A stretch of DNA of 64,000 nt from Mycolicibacterium goodii (GTDB taxonomy: Bacteria; Actinomycetota; Actinomycetes; Mycobacteriales; Mycobacteriaceae). Below, in pieces: positions 26,919 to 38,096 of this stretch. The stretch spans positions 310,001-374,000 of the forward strand of contig NZ_CP012150.1 of assembly GCF_001187505.1 (NCBI RefSeq), given 5' to 3'. Position numbers and translations under genes: made by a program. Within the stretch, counting starts at the first letter, position 1. Each line of letters opens with the position of its first letter. The notes beneath the pieces are model-generated. The model was not told the DNA's origin. It worked only from the letters and a program-made list of their open reading frames with translations, and searched no databases.

Positions 26919-27645
26919 GTGCGCGTACGGTTGCGATCACCTCGGCGGCGATCGACACCGCGATCTCGGCGGGGGTCCTTGCCCCGATGTCGAGCCCCAC
27001 CGGGGTGTGCACCCTGGCGCGTTCGGACTCGGTGAGGTCCAGCCCGTCCAGGATCGCCGTCCCGCGGCGCCTGCTGGCGACGAGCCCCACGTAGCCGACG
27101 CCCGCGTCGAGCGCCGCGCGGATCAGATCCGCCTCGGGCCCACCGAGGCTCGCGATCACCAGCGCCGTGGCGCCGTCGACGGCGGACGGATCGGGGGTGT
27201 CGAGGCGCCGGATGTCATAGCCCAGCAGCGTTGTGACCTCGACCAGGGCGTCGGCGATCGGTGTCCCGCCGAAGACGCCGACCAGCGGTGCGGGCACCTG
27301 CGGGTCGAGGAAGATCTCCAGCGCGCCGCCGGACAGGCACGGGTTCACCACGACGCACGCACCGGGCGTGTCCGGGAAGCTGACGTCGCCGTCGGGCAGC
27401 ACCCGCAGCAGCACGCTCTGCCCGACCTGCAGGGCACCCAGCGCGGCCTTGCGCACCGAGTTCTGGGCGCAGTGGCCGCCGACGAAACCTTCGATGGTGC
27501 CGTCCGCCAGCAGGATCGCCTCGTCGCCCGGATGCGCCGAGGTGGGCTGCTGGGCCCGCACCACCGTGGCATGCACGAACGGGGTACGGGCGCGCCGGAG
27601 TTCGGCCACCCGGTCGTGCAGCCGCGTCGGGGTCATCGGGGTCAT
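26908..27645 (-). CDS. XdhC/CoxF-like molybdenum cofactor maturation protein
   Basis: A 245-aa XdhC-family protein. In place of the usual GSVSGGCVE motif it has EGFVGGHCAQNSV, and it ends with the conserved GLDIGARTPAEIAVSIAAEV motif (the Rossmann-like C-terminal domain). XdhC proteins bind molybdenum cofactor, mediate its sulfuration and deliver it to xanthine dehydrogenase-family enzymes. The gene follows coxL by 20 nt with a GGGAGGTG before the ATG. A second, longer paralogue (31502-32662) lies at the other end of the operon. Confidence 0.85.
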   Translation of the reverse strand: MTPMTPTRLHDRVAELRRARTPFVHATVVRAQQPTSAHPGDEAILLADGTIEGFVGGHCAQNSVRKAALGALQVGQSVLLRVLPDGDVSFPDTPGACVVVNPCLSGGALEIFLDPQVPAPLVGVFGGTPIADALVEVTTLLGYDIRRLDTPDPSAVDGATALVIASLGGPEADLIRAALDAGVGYVGLVASRRRGTAILDGLDLTESERARVHTPVGLDIGARTPAEIAVSIAAEVIATVRAHGR

Positions 27646-27665
27646 CGCACCTCCCTTTCTGTCGC

Positions 27666-30061
<2,396 letters not shown>

Positions 30062-30065
<4 letters not shown>

Positions 30066-30538
30066 GCCCTGGCCTCCTCCCGGGCGTGGCGCGCCGCCCA
30101 CTGCACCGAGCGCACGATCGTGGTGTAACCCGTGCACCGGCAGATCTGGCCGGAGATCGCCTCGCGGATCTCCTCTTCCGTGGGGTCCGGATTGCGGCGC
30201 AGCAGGGCGCGTGCGGTGATCATCATTCCTGGCGTGCAGAACCCGCACTGCAGGCCGTGGCACTGCATGAACCCCTCCTGCACCGGGTCCAGCGCGCCGT
30301 CGACCGCCATGCCCTCGACGGTGCCCACCGAGTGCCCGGAGGCCATCGCCGCGAGCATGGTGCAGGACTTCACCGGTTCGCCGTCGACCTCGACGACGCA
30401 GGTGCCACAGTTGGACGTGTCGCAGCCCCAGTGGGTTCCGGTCAGGCCCAACTGGTCACGCAGGAAATGCACGAGCAGCATGCGTGGTTCGACGTCGGCG
30501 GTCACGGCTTCGCCGTTGACGGTCATGGTGACCTGCAT
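30062..30538 (-). CDS. coxS: Carbon monoxide dehydrogenase small (iron-sulfur) subunit
   Basis: A 158-aa subunit with two 2Fe-2S clusters. The ferredoxin-like cluster ligands are C39, C44, C47 and C59 (GCDTSNCGTC...SCT), and the helical-domain cluster uses C98, C101, C133 and C135 (CGFCTPG...ICRCTGY). All eight ligands are present. It passes electrons from the molybdenum site to the FAD of CoxM. The stop overlaps the coxL start (ATGA), and coxM lies 32 nt upstream. Confidence 0.95.
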
Positions 30539-30570
30539 GATTCAGTGTCCTTTCTGCGACCCGTTGCGGG

Positions 30571-31446
30571 TCATGGTGCACTGCGCACGCGTTCCACCGC
30601 GGTGCGCAGGGTGCGGATGGTCAGTTCGGAGGCCAGGTGCCGTTTGTAGTCGGCGCTGCCGCGGCCGTCGGTGACCGGTTCGCAGGCCTGTGCCGCGAGG
30701 GCGCCTGCGGCGGTGTAGGTTTCCTCGACGGCGGGTTTTCCGACCAGATCGGCGGCCAGCGCGCGCAGGGCGTCCGGATCGGGGTTGACGGCGGTGAGAC
30801 CGACCCGCGCCGCGATGATCGAGTCACCGTCGAGCGTCACCTGCGAGCCTGCCGCGGTCACCGCCCAGTCACCCACGCGGCGTTCGACTTTCGCGTAGGC
30901 GCTGGACGTGCGGTGACGTACCGGGATGCGCACCTCGATCAGCATCTCGTTGTGGGCGAGCGCGGTCTCGTACGGCCCGACCAGGAAGTCGTCGATGGCG
31001 ATCTCGCGTTCCCCGTCCGGACCGCGCGCCAGGCACACCGCGTCGAGGACCGTGCACACCGTGGTGAGATCCTCGGCGGGGTCCGCCTGGCACAACGACC
31101 CGCCGAGGGTGCCGCGGTTGCGCACCACGGGGTCGGCGATCACGCGTTCGGCGTCGCGGAAGATCGGGCACACCGCGGCCAGGGTGTCCGACTCCAGCAC
31201 CTGCCGGTGCCGCGCCATCGCGCCGATCCGCACCAGGGTGGGATCGGTGATGACGTAGCCCAGCTCGACCGCGAGGTCGTTGATGTCGACGAGATATTCG
31301 GGGTTGGCGATGCGCAGCTTCATCATCGGCAGCAGGCTGTGCCCGCCTGCGACGATCCTGGCGTCCTCCCCCAACCGGTCCAGCAGTCCGACGGCGTGGT
31401 CGACGCTGGTGGCGCGTTCGTACTCGAATGGGCCTGGGACCTGCAT
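30571..31446 (-). CDS. coxM: Carbon monoxide dehydrogenase medium (FAD) subunit
   Basis: A 291-aa FAD-binding subunit. The FAD pyrophosphate loops are AGGHSLLPMMK (33-43) and TLGGSLCQADP, both as in CoxM and related CutM proteins. The start ATG is preceded by an inverted repeat and no clear Shine-Dalgarno site, so translation may begin from a leaderless or short-leader transcript; an in-frame ATG 12 codons earlier would add MTLPPNRCELSH. It is transcribed first of the three structural genes in the order coxM-coxS-coxL. Confidence 0.92.
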   Translation of the reverse strand: MQVPGPFEYERATSVDHAVGLLDRLGEDARIVAGGHSLLPMMKLRIANPEYLVDINDLAVELGYVITDPTLVRIGAMARHRQVLESDTLAAVCPIFRDAERVIADPVVRNRGTLGGSLCQADPAEDLTTVCTVLDAVCLARGPDGEREIAIDDFLVGPYETALAHNEMLIEVRIPVRHRTSSAYAKVERRVGDWAVTAAGSQVTLDGDSIIAARVGLTAVNPDPDALRALAADLVGKPAVEETYTAAGALAAQACEPVTDGRGSADYKRHLASELTIRTLRTAVERVRSAP

Positions 31447-31460
31447 GTGAGACAGCTCAC
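31447..31460 (-). promoter_or_regulatory. Inverted repeat at the coxM start
   Basis: GTGAG-N4-CTCAC abuts the coxM ATG. As RNA it would form a 5-bp hairpin over the initiation site; as DNA it could be an operator. A TTGACG hexamer lies about 20 nt further upstream on the same strand. Confidence 0.4.
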
Positions 31461-31488
31461 ACCGGTTTGGCGGGAGCGTCAATACCCA

Positions 31489-31506
31489 GTTAAGCGATTA
31501 CTTAAC
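31489..31506 (-). promoter_or_regulatory. Palindrome upstream of cox structural genes
   Basis: GTTAAG-N6-CTTAAC is a perfect 6-6-6 inverted repeat that fits the T-N11-A pattern of LysR binding sites. It overlaps the stop of the upstream xdhC-like gene and lies about 45 nt before the coxM start, just upstream of a TTGACG -35-like hexamer. The LysR gene at 32674 is the natural candidate regulator. Confidence 0.55.
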
Positions 31507-32662
31507 CAGCGGGTGCGGGCGCGTGTTCGCCCAGCTCATGGTGGATGCGGCCGCCGGTGTCGGCCAGCGGGCGGCCCCCGCCGCCCCAGCGTTTGGCGAT
31601 GATTTCGGCCGCGATCGACACCGCGGTCTCCTCGGGGGTGCGGCCGCCGAGGTCCAGCCCGATCGGGCTGGACAACCGCGCCAGCTCGTCCTCGGTGAGC
31701 CCGGCCTCGCGCAGCCGGGCCAGCCGGTCGGAGTGCGTGCGGCGCGAACCCATCGCCCCGATGTAGGCGATCTCGGGCAACCGCAGCGCCACCTCCAGCA
31801 GCGGCACGTCGAACTTGGGATCGTGGGTCAGCACGCACACCACCGTGCGGGCGTCGATCGCCCCCGCCTCGGCCTGTGCGGCGAGGTAGCGGTGCGGCCA
31901 GTCGACGACGACGTCGTCGGCCGTCGGGAACCGCGCGGTGGTCGCGAACACCGGACGCGCGTCGCACACGGTGACCCGGTAGCCGAGGAACGCGCCCTGC
32001 TGCGCGACGGCCGCGGCGAAATCGATCGCCCCGAACACCAGCATCCGCGGACGCGGCGCATAGCTGGCGACGAACACCTCCATGCCCTCGCCGCGGCGCT
32101 GCCCGTCCGGGCCGTAGGTGAGCACCTCGCTGCGGCCGGCGGCCAGCAGCCCGCGCGCATCGTCGGTGACGGCGGCATCGGCGCGTGACGAGCCGAGCGA
32201 CCCGGTGACCTGATCGGTGTGCAGCACCAGCCGTCTGCCGACCCAGCGCTCATCGGGATGAGTGATGACGGTCGCGACCGCGACCGGACGCTGCGCCTCG
32301 ATGTCGTCGGCGATCTCACCGAGCTCGGGAAAAGTCTTCTGCGACACCGGTTCCACGAACACATCGAGAATGCCGCCGCAGGTGAGCCCGACCTCGAAGG
32401 CGTCGTCGTCGCTCACACCGTAGCGCTGCAGCACCGGGGTGCCGGTGGCGACCACCTCGGTCGCGAGGTCGTAGACCGCGCCCTCGACGCAGCCGCCGGA
32501 CACCGAACCGCTCACGGTGCCGTCGGGTGCGACGACCATCGATGCGCCTGCCGGGCGTGGCGCCGAGCGGAATGTGCGCACCACGGTACCGACGCCGGCG
32601 GTGCCGCCGGACTCCCAGACCGCCCGCAGCGCGCTCAGCACATCTCTCACACAACCCAACAT
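31502..32662 (-). CDS. XdhC-family protein, second copy (CoxI-like)
   Basis: A protein of about 386 aa with both XdhC domains. The N-terminal domain has GSVSGGCVEGAVYD, the canonical motif, and the C-terminal Rossmann domain has VFGAIDFAAAVAQQGAFLGYRVTVCD, AYIGAMGSRRTHSDRL and GLDLGGRTPEETAVSIAAEI. It should bind molybdenum cofactor and assist CO dehydrogenase maturation. The start codon is only 11 nt from the divergent LysR GTG, so either promoters overlap coding sequence or the true start is a later GTG (for example 32650). The gap to coxM is 55 nt and holds the palindromes. Confidence 0.85.
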   Translation of the reverse strand: MLGCVRDVLSALRAVWESGGTAGVGTVVRTFRSAPRPAGASMVVAPDGTVSGSVSGGCVEGAVYDLATEVVATGTPVLQRYGVSDDDAFEVGLTCGGILDVFVEPVSQKTFPELGEIADDIEAQRPVAVATVITHPDERWVGRRLVLHTDQVTGSLGSSRADAAVTDDARGLLAAGRSEVLTYGPDGQRRGEGMEVFVASYAPRPRMLVFGAIDFAAAVAQQGAFLGYRVTVCDARPVFATTARFPTADDVVVDWPHRYLAAQAEAGAIDARTVVCVLTHDPKFDVPLLEVALRLPEIAYIGAMGSRRTHSDRLARLREAGLTEDELARLSSPIGLDLGGRTPEETAVSIAAEIIAKRWGGGGRPLADTGGRIHHELGEHAPAPAG

Positions 32663-32673
32663 AAGCTGCGTAC

Positions 32674-33627
32674 GTGACACCCGCGCAACTACGCGCTTTT
32701 TCGGCGGTGGTCCGGCTGGGCTCGGTGCGGGCCGCGGCCGAGGAACTCGGCGTCTCCGACGCCGGGGTGTCGATGCACGTCGCGCAGCTGCGCAAGGAAC
32801 TCGACGATCCGCTGTTCACCCGCACCGCGTCCGGGCTCGCGTTCACACCGGGCGGGCTGCGCCTGGCCAGCCGCGCCATCGAGATTCTCGGCCTGCAGCA
32901 GCAGACCGCGATCGAGGTGACCGAGGCCGCGCACGGAAGGCGCCTGCTGCGTATCGCGGCCTCCAGCGCGTTCGCCGAACACGCCGCGCCCGGGCTGATC
33001 GAACTGTTCTCGTCACGCGCCGACGACCTTTCGGTCGAGCTGAGCGTGCACCCGGCGAGCCAGTTCGGCTATCTCATCACCGCGCGCGCGGTCGACATCG
33101 CCCTCGGCCCACCCGCACCGGCCGATCCGAGCCTCGTCGTCCGCGCGTTCCTGAAGTACCAGATCATCACCGTGACCACGCCGGACAACCCGCTGCTGCA
33201 GCATGGCGTCACCCCGGCGGCGCTGCGCGAACAGCCGTGGCAACTCGGCCCGTCGGGCGGCAGCGCCGACGGCGAGATCGCCGCCATGCTGCGTACCCTG
33301 GCGATACCCGAAGCGCGCCAACGCATCTTCCAGAACGATGCGGCCGCGCTCGAGGAGGTGCGCCGGGTCGGCGGGGTGACACCGACGATCGGGTTCGCGG
33401 TCGCCAAGGATCTCGCGGGCGGCCGTCTGGCGCAGGTCAAGGGTCCAAGCCTGCAGGTCGGCGGCGAGTGGTTCGCCACCACCCTGCCCGCCTCGGCCCG
33501 CCAGCCTGCCGTCTCGGAGCTGCTGCGGTTCATCACCACACCGCGCTGCACCCAGGCGATGATCCGCGGCAGCGGCGTCGGCGTGAGCCGTTTTCGCCCG
33601 AAAGTGCATGTGACGCTGTGGAGTTGA
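32674..33627 (+). CDS. LysR-family regulator, probable cox operon activator (CutR-like)
   Basis: A 317-aa LysR regulator. The winged helix is at residues 2-62 (LRAFSAVVRLGSVRAAAEEL, recognition helix DAGVSMHVAQLRKEL), followed by a two-lobed effector domain. It is divergent from the cox cluster with start codons 11 nt apart. In Mycobacterium strain JC1 a LysR protein (CutR) activates the CO dehydrogenase genes, and this gene is its positional equivalent; that is inference. Its stop nearly touches the convergent F420-type gene. Confidence 0.85.
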   Translation: MTPAQLRAFSAVVRLGSVRAAAEELGVSDAGVSMHVAQLRKELDDPLFTRTASGLAFTPGGLRLASRAIEILGLQQQTAIEVTEAAHGRRLLRIAASSAFAEHAAPGLIELFSSRADDLSVELSVHPASQFGYLITARAVDIALGPPAPADPSLVVRAFLKYQIITVTTPDNPLLQHGVTPAALREQPWQLGPSGGSADGEIAAMLRTLAIPEARQRIFQNDAAALEEVRRVGGVTPTIGFAVAKDLAGGRLAQVKGPSLQVGGEWFATTLPASARQPAVSELLRFITTPRCTQAMIRGSGVGVSRFRPKVHVTLWS

Positions 33628-33628
33628 C

Positions 33629-34537
33629 CTAGTTCAGCTCGAGTTCGGCGGCGAGTTCGCGCAGCGCCGGGCGCGGGTCCGCCGTGGGGTTGTCGCCGAG
33701 CACCTGAATCACCACGTGGTCGGCCCCGGCGTCGAGATGCGCCGTGACCATCTTGGCCGCGTCGTGCACCGAGCCCATGCCCACCACCGCGCGGGCCAGC
33801 CGGTCGGACCCGCCGCGCACCAGATCGGATTCGTCGAATCCCTGGCGCAGCCACGAGTTCCGGTAGTTGGGCAGACCGCTGTACACCTCGAGATGCTGGT
33901 GCGCGCGGCGCAACTGATCGGCATCGTCGCCGCCGACCGCCACAGCCTGCTCGGACACAATCCACTTGTCCGCACCGAGGATTCCGCGGGTGACGCGGGT
34001 CTGCTCGGGCAGTACCAGGTACGGGTGCGCGCCGTCGGCGTGGCTGCCGGACAGCTCGATCATCTTGGGCCCCAACGCCGCAAGCAGTCGCGGCGGACGG
34101 CCGACACCGGGTTCGATCTGCTCGGGTACCGCGGCCATGCGCTCCAGATAGGTCCGCATGGTCGCCAACGGCTTCTGATACACCCCACCCATGCCACGCT
34201 CGACCAGCGGCCCGTGGCTGACGCCGAGACCGAGGACGAACCGGCCCGGGTACAGCGCGGTCAGGGTGCGTGCGCCGGCCTCCGCGGCGCTGGGCAGCCG
34301 GACGTGGATGTTGGCGATGCCGGTACCCACCACCAGTCGCTCGGTGGCGGCAAGGAACGCCGCCGACTGGGTCAGGCACTCCTTGGCAACGGTCTCCGGC
34401 AGGAACAGCGACCCGTAGCCCAGGTTTTCGATCTCGCGGGCAACCTGCTGCGCGTCGGGCATCGACCAGGTGTCGCTGGACCACCACACGCCGACCCGGG
34501 CCGGGAAATCGATCCTTGCGCGCTGACCTTCGGTCAC
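33629..34537 (-). CDS. LLM-class F420-dependent oxidoreductase
   Basis: A 302-aa TIM-barrel oxidoreductase with the features of F420-dependent LLM enzymes: VGVWWSSDTWS at the first strand, GYGSLFLPE, VVGTGIANIHVRLP and GRFVLGLGVSHGP, then SGSHADGAHPYLV. It resembles the TIGR03620-type family abundant in mycobacteria. The cofactor is inferred from family. It starts with GTG and is 3 nt downstream of the GH76-like gene stop, so they are likely one transcript. The substrate is unknown. Confidence 0.82.
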   Translation of the reverse strand: MTEGQRARIDFPARVGVWWSSDTWSMPDAQQVAREIENLGYGSLFLPETVAKECLTQSAAFLAATERLVVGTGIANIHVRLPSAAEAGARTLTALYPGRFVLGLGVSHGPLVERGMGGVYQKPLATMRTYLERMAAVPEQIEPGVGRPPRLLAALGPKMIELSGSHADGAHPYLVLPEQTRVTRGILGADKWIVSEQAVAVGGDDADQLRRAHQHLEVYSGLPNYRNSWLRQGFDESDLVRGGSDRLARAVVGMGSVHDAAKMVTAHLDAGADHVVIQVLGDNPTADPRPALRELAAELELN

Positions 34538-34540
34538 TGG

Positions 34541-35686
34541 CTACTCCTCATCCTCGGAATCCTCTGAATCGTCGTGCTCACTTGCGTTTTCGGCCAGGCT
34601 GTACGCGGCTTCCATCAGCATCCAGCCCGCCAGCTGCACCGAGAGATCCCGCTCGGGCACCGCCGACGCGTTGACCGCGCCCTCGACGAACTCGGCCTCC
34701 TTGCCGCCGGGGGTGGGGATCTCGGCGTTGCGGTCCCAGAACGCGCCGAACAGCGGCAGCCCGTCGACGGTCTGGCGGTAATCCCACGCCGACTGGGCAC
34801 TTTGCCGCACGAGCCGGCGGGCGGTGTCGCGGGCCGCGACGTCTTCGGGGGTATCACCGGGCAGCGTGGTGGCCACCAGCGCCAGGTAGCGCGCGAGGAT
34901 GCCGTGGAACAGCCCGCCGTCACCGCCGCCCGCGCCCTTGATGACACCGTCGGAGGTCATCTCCTTCTCGACCGCGGCGACCAGCCGCCGCACCCGCTCG
35001 GCATGGCGGGCATCGCGCGTGCGCACCGCGAGTTCGACCTCGAGTCCCAGCACCACCCCCTGGCAGTACGTGTACTGCGCGCGCACCAGCGAACCGGCCT
35101 TGATGCCGTCGAACACCAGATGGGTGTCGGGATCGATCAGGGTCTCGTCGATCCAGTCGGCCATCTGCTGGGCGCGGCGCAGCCGATCGTCATAGCGGGC
35201 CAGGAAGATGCCGGCCGGCCCGTTGGCCGGGGCGTTGAAGAACTGGTCCTGCTTGCGCCACGGGATGCCGCCGCCGTCCTCGGGCACCCACGCGTTGAGG
35301 AACTGGTCGCAGAGTTTCTTGAGCGCCTTGGGTTTCTCGACACCGGCCAGGCGCCCGGCACGCTCGACGGCCAGCGCCAGCCACGCCATGTCGTCGTAGT
35401 AGTCGTTGACCCAGGACAGGTTGTTGCGCAGCCGGTGCGCCCTGATCTGCCGTTCGATCCTGGTCTTGCGTTCCGGTTGCGGGTCGCGCAGCTGCGCGTC
35501 GATCAGACAGTCCAGCAGATGCGCCTGCCACCAGTAGTGCCAGGTTCCGAACAGGGTGTACTTGCGGACCGGTGGCCAGGCCACCACCCCGAGTTGGGTG
35601 CCGGGAAGGCCCCACAGCTTCTTGAGATGTCGTTTCGTGATCGCGGCTTCGGCACTGGCCGCCCGGTTCCCCCATACCTGATCCAT
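34541..35686 (-). CDS. GH76-like glycoside hydrolase, no signal peptide
   Basis: A 381-aa alpha/alpha-barrel protein. The family 76 (alpha-1,6-mannanase) signature is visible as NDYYDDMAWLALA with the paired catalytic aspartates D98 and D99, and later QFFNAPANGPAGIFLARY and YTYCQGVVLGLEVELA. The protein starts without a signal peptide or lipobox, so it appears cytoplasmic, and it ends with an acidic tail (EHDDSEDSEDEE). It matches the position of Rv0365c, which I recall being placed in GH76. The substrate might be an alpha-1,6-mannoside; catalytic function is unproven. Confidence 0.75.
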   Translation of the reverse strand: MDQVWGNRAASAEAAITKRHLKKLWGLPGTQLGVVAWPPVRKYTLFGTWHYWWQAHLLDCLIDAQLRDPQPERKTRIERQIRAHRLRNNLSWVNDYYDDMAWLALAVERAGRLAGVEKPKALKKLCDQFLNAWVPEDGGGIPWRKQDQFFNAPANGPAGIFLARYDDRLRRAQQMADWIDETLIDPDTHLVFDGIKAGSLVRAQYTYCQGVVLGLEVELAVRTRDARHAERVRRLVAAVEKEMTSDGVIKGAGGGDGGLFHGILARYLALVATTLPGDTPEDVAARDTARRLVRQSAQSAWDYRQTVDGLPLFGAFWDRNAEIPTPGGKEAEFVEGAVNASAVPERDLSVQLAGWMLMEAAYSLAENASEHDDSEDSEDEE

Positions 35687-35701
35687 GGCATCGATCCTGC
35701 C

Positions 35702-36346
35702 TTACCATGCCTTCGACATGTCGGCATGTCTGGTGATCCAGGCGTGCATGACGATGCCCGCGGCGACGCCTGCGTTGATGCTGCGGGTCGACCCGAACTG
35801 CGCGATCGACACGGTGACCGCGGCCCCGGCCTGCGCCTCCTGGGTGATACCCGGGCCCTCCTGACCGAAGATGAGCAGGCAGTTGCGTGGCAGTTCGGTT
35901 TCTTCCAGCCGCACGGATCCGGGCACATTGTCCACCGCGACGACCACCAGCCCGGCGTCGGCGGCGAAGGCGAGCAACTCGGCGGTGGTGTCGTGGTGGC
36001 GCAGCCGCTGGTAGCGGTCGGTCACCATCGCACCGCGCCGGTTCCAGCGTCGACGCCCCACGATGTGGACGGTGTCGACGGCGAACGCGTTCGCGGTGCG
36101 TACCACCGCGCCGATGTTGGCGTCGTTGCCGAAGTTCTCGATGGCGATGTGCAGCGGATGTCTGCGCGTGTCGATGTCGGCGATGATCGCAGAGCGCGTC
36201 CAATACCGGTATGCGTCAACGACGTTGCGGGTGTCGCCGGCGCGCAGCAGCTCGGGGTCGTAGCGCGGGTCGTCGGGCAGCGGCCCCTGCCAGGGGCCGA
36301 CCCCGGGACTCTCACCCCACTCGGTGGGGCCGACCGCCTCAGCCAC
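35702..36346 (-). CDS. SpoU/TrmH-family RNA 2'-O-methyltransferase
   Basis: A 214-aa SPOUT methyltransferase. Motif 1 is NIGAVVRTANAFAVDTVHIVG with the catalytic Arg, motif 2 LLIFGQEGPGIT, and motif 3 SIAQFGSTRSINAGVAAGIVMHAW, together making the trefoil knot that binds S-adenosylmethionine. The target is a tRNA or rRNA ribose. The N-terminal 45 residues are an acidic, Pro-rich extension. It uses a GTG start overlapped by 8 nt by the downstream gene. Corresponds to Rv0380c. Confidence 0.9.
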   Translation of the reverse strand: MAEAVGPTEWGESPGVGPWQGPLPDDPRYDPELLRAGDTRNVVDAYRYWTRSAIIADIDTRRHPLHIAIENFGNDANIGAVVRTANAFAVDTVHIVGRRRWNRRGAMVTDRYQRLRHHDTTAELLAFAADAGLVVVAVDNVPGSVRLEETELPRNCLLIFGQEGPGITQEAQAGAAVTVSIAQFGSTRSINAGVAAGIVMHAWITRHADMSKAW

Positions 36347-37244
36347 CGGTGGTCCAGAGGGCGGCGTGGGTGCCGATCACCGACACCGATGCGTACAACA
36401 ACGCGGCGTTGATCTCGCCCTGCGTGCACAGCGAGGCCCGCATGTTCACCCCTTCACGTGATGCGTCGGGCAGGACCAGCACGGACGCGCCGTAGACCGA
36501 GCAGGCGTGGCTCAGTCCCGGCGGCGGCAGCGTCGGGGCCGCCACCACCATCAGCGGACCGCCGCGCCGCGCCGCGTCGTCCCGGTACCGCTGCGCCAGG
36601 CCGGTGATCTCCAGCCCCAGCAGCATGTAGCCGTTGCCGCTGAACGCGTCGGGTTCACCCAGCGCCGTCGGCGCCAACTGGGCGCCGTCGGCGGTGAAAC
36701 CGTCGACGCTCGTGGTCTTGACGGACAGGCCGGTGTCGTTGGGGTTGGTGGGCAGCACCCCGACCGGGAACGCGGCTGCGTAGGCGACGGTGGTGCCGCT
36801 GATCCGGTCACGCGGCGAGTACACGTACACCCCGCGCACCTGGCTGTGGTCCCGCTGCGGGCCCAAACAGACTGTGCCGGACAGCTTGTCGGGATTCTCG
36901 GCCGGTGAGGCGGTCAGCGTCTGCAGCGACAGGTTCGACACGTCGCTGCACGCGCCGACGCCGGTGGCCTCGATCGGGTGCGCCAGCGCCCCGTACAGGC
37001 CGAACCGCAGGTCCTCGGGCTTGGCACGGGCGTCCCCCGACGGCGAGGCCTCGACGTCGACAAGCACCCGGTCGGCCTCAAAGCGCAGGTTCGACAGCGT
37101 GATGTGCCAGCCCAGGACGTCGAGCGGCTGCCCGAGATCGGTGGTGAGTGCCTCGTAGGTGCGAGTGGGGGTGTGGTCGTCCGAGCAGGCCGTGGCGGCG
37201 GCGACGAGTATCAACGTCGTCACCGCGGCGATCAGCGCCCGCAC
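36339..37244 (-). CDS. Conserved lipoprotein (Rv0381c-like)
   Basis: A 301-aa protein with an N-terminal signal and lipobox, ILVAAATAC, so it should be lipid-anchored on the outer face of the cell membrane. The mature part has about 280 residues with four further cysteines (GACSDV, VCLGP, HACSV, SLCTQG) that may form disulfides. No enzyme motif was seen. It starts with GTG and ends within the SpoU methylase gene. The homologue in the same place is Rv0381c. Confidence 0.75.
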   Translation of the reverse strand: MRALIAAVTTLILVAAATACSDDHTPTRTYEALTTDLGQPLDVLGWHITLSNLRFEADRVLVDVEASPSGDARAKPEDLRFGLYGALAHPIEATGVGACSDVSNLSLQTLTASPAENPDKLSGTVCLGPQRDHSQVRGVYVYSPRDRISGTTVAYAAAFPVGVLPTNPNDTGLSVKTTSVDGFTADGAQLAPTALGEPDAFSGNGYMLLGLEITGLAQRYRDDAARRGGPLMVVAAPTLPPPGLSHACSVYGASVLVLPDASREGVNMRASLCTQGEINAALLYASVSVIGTHAALWTTGG

Positions 37245-37274
37245 CGGATCTCAGGTCGTGTTTCGGCTTGCCCG

Positions 37275-38051
37275 CTACGTCCTGGCACGGCCCTTCCCCA
37301 CCACTTTCGTCACGGCGCGCACCAGATTGCGCGGGGCCATGCGGCCTCCGGTGGTCAGCGCCTTGTACTGCAGTCCCGGCACGATGACGACCTTGTCCTT
37401 GGCGACGTCGGCCAGGCATTCGCGGACCACGTCGTCGACCTGCAGCCACAGGAACGACGGTGTGCCCGCCATGTCGATCCCGGCGCGGGCGTGGAACTCG
37501 GTTCGCACGAAGCCCGGGCACAGCGCGTGGATGCCCACGCCGGTGCCGATCAGGCCGTTGGCCAGGCCCTCGGTGAACGACACCACCCACGCCTTGGAGG
37601 CCGAGTAGGTCGAGCCGCGGCCGGGCACCAGGCCGGCGACGCTCGCGACGTTGATGACGGTGCCCTCTTTCGCCTCGATCATCGCGGGCAGCGCGGCGTG
37701 GGTGAGTTCCATCACCGCGGTCACGTTGACGTCGAGTTGGGCCCGCAACCGGACGATGTCGGCGGTCCAGAACTCCCCGGAGGTCGCGAAGCCGGCGTTG
37801 TTGACCAGCACCCGCACCCCCGAGCGGACCCGGTCGGCAACCTTGGCGCGGTCGGCCGCGACGGACAGATCCGCGGGCAGCGCCTCGACCATGGCGCCGG
37901 CCTCGTGGTGCAGTTCATCGGCGAGTTGTTCCAGGCGCTGCACGTCGCGGGCGACCAGAACCAGGTCATAGCCTTCGAGTGCGTAGCGGCGGGCGAATCC
38001 CGCGCCGAGACCAGAGGTCGGTCCGGTGATCAACGCAACGGGACGTGGCAT
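37275..38051 (-). CDS. Short-chain dehydrogenase/reductase
   Basis: A 258-aa SDR. The cofactor loop is TGPTSGLGAGFARRYA, with LVARD after the second strand suggesting NADPH; NNAGFA, and catalytic YSASKAW follow. The C-terminus is basic (KVVGKGRART). It stands between the lipoprotein and ttfA genes, where I remember pyrE (Rv0382c) in M. tuberculosis. No function can be assigned from context, though lipid precursors are plausible beside the mycolate factor ttfA. Confidence 0.85.
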   Translation of the reverse strand: MPRPVALITGPTSGLGAGFARRYALEGYDLVLVARDVQRLEQLADELHHEAGAMVEALPADLSVAADRAKVADRVRSGVRVLVNNAGFATSGEFWTADIVRLRAQLDVNVTAVMELTHAALPAMIEAKEGTVINVASVAGLVPGRGSTYSASKAWVVSFTEGLANGLIGTGVGIHALCPGFVRTEFHARAGIDMAGTPSFLWLQVDDVVRECLADVAKDKVVIVPGLQYKALTTGGRMAPRNLVRAVTKVVGKGRART

Positions 38052-38096
38052 GCCGACAGCGTACTGAAGGAGTCCGGTACCGCCGGTTGCGCCCGG

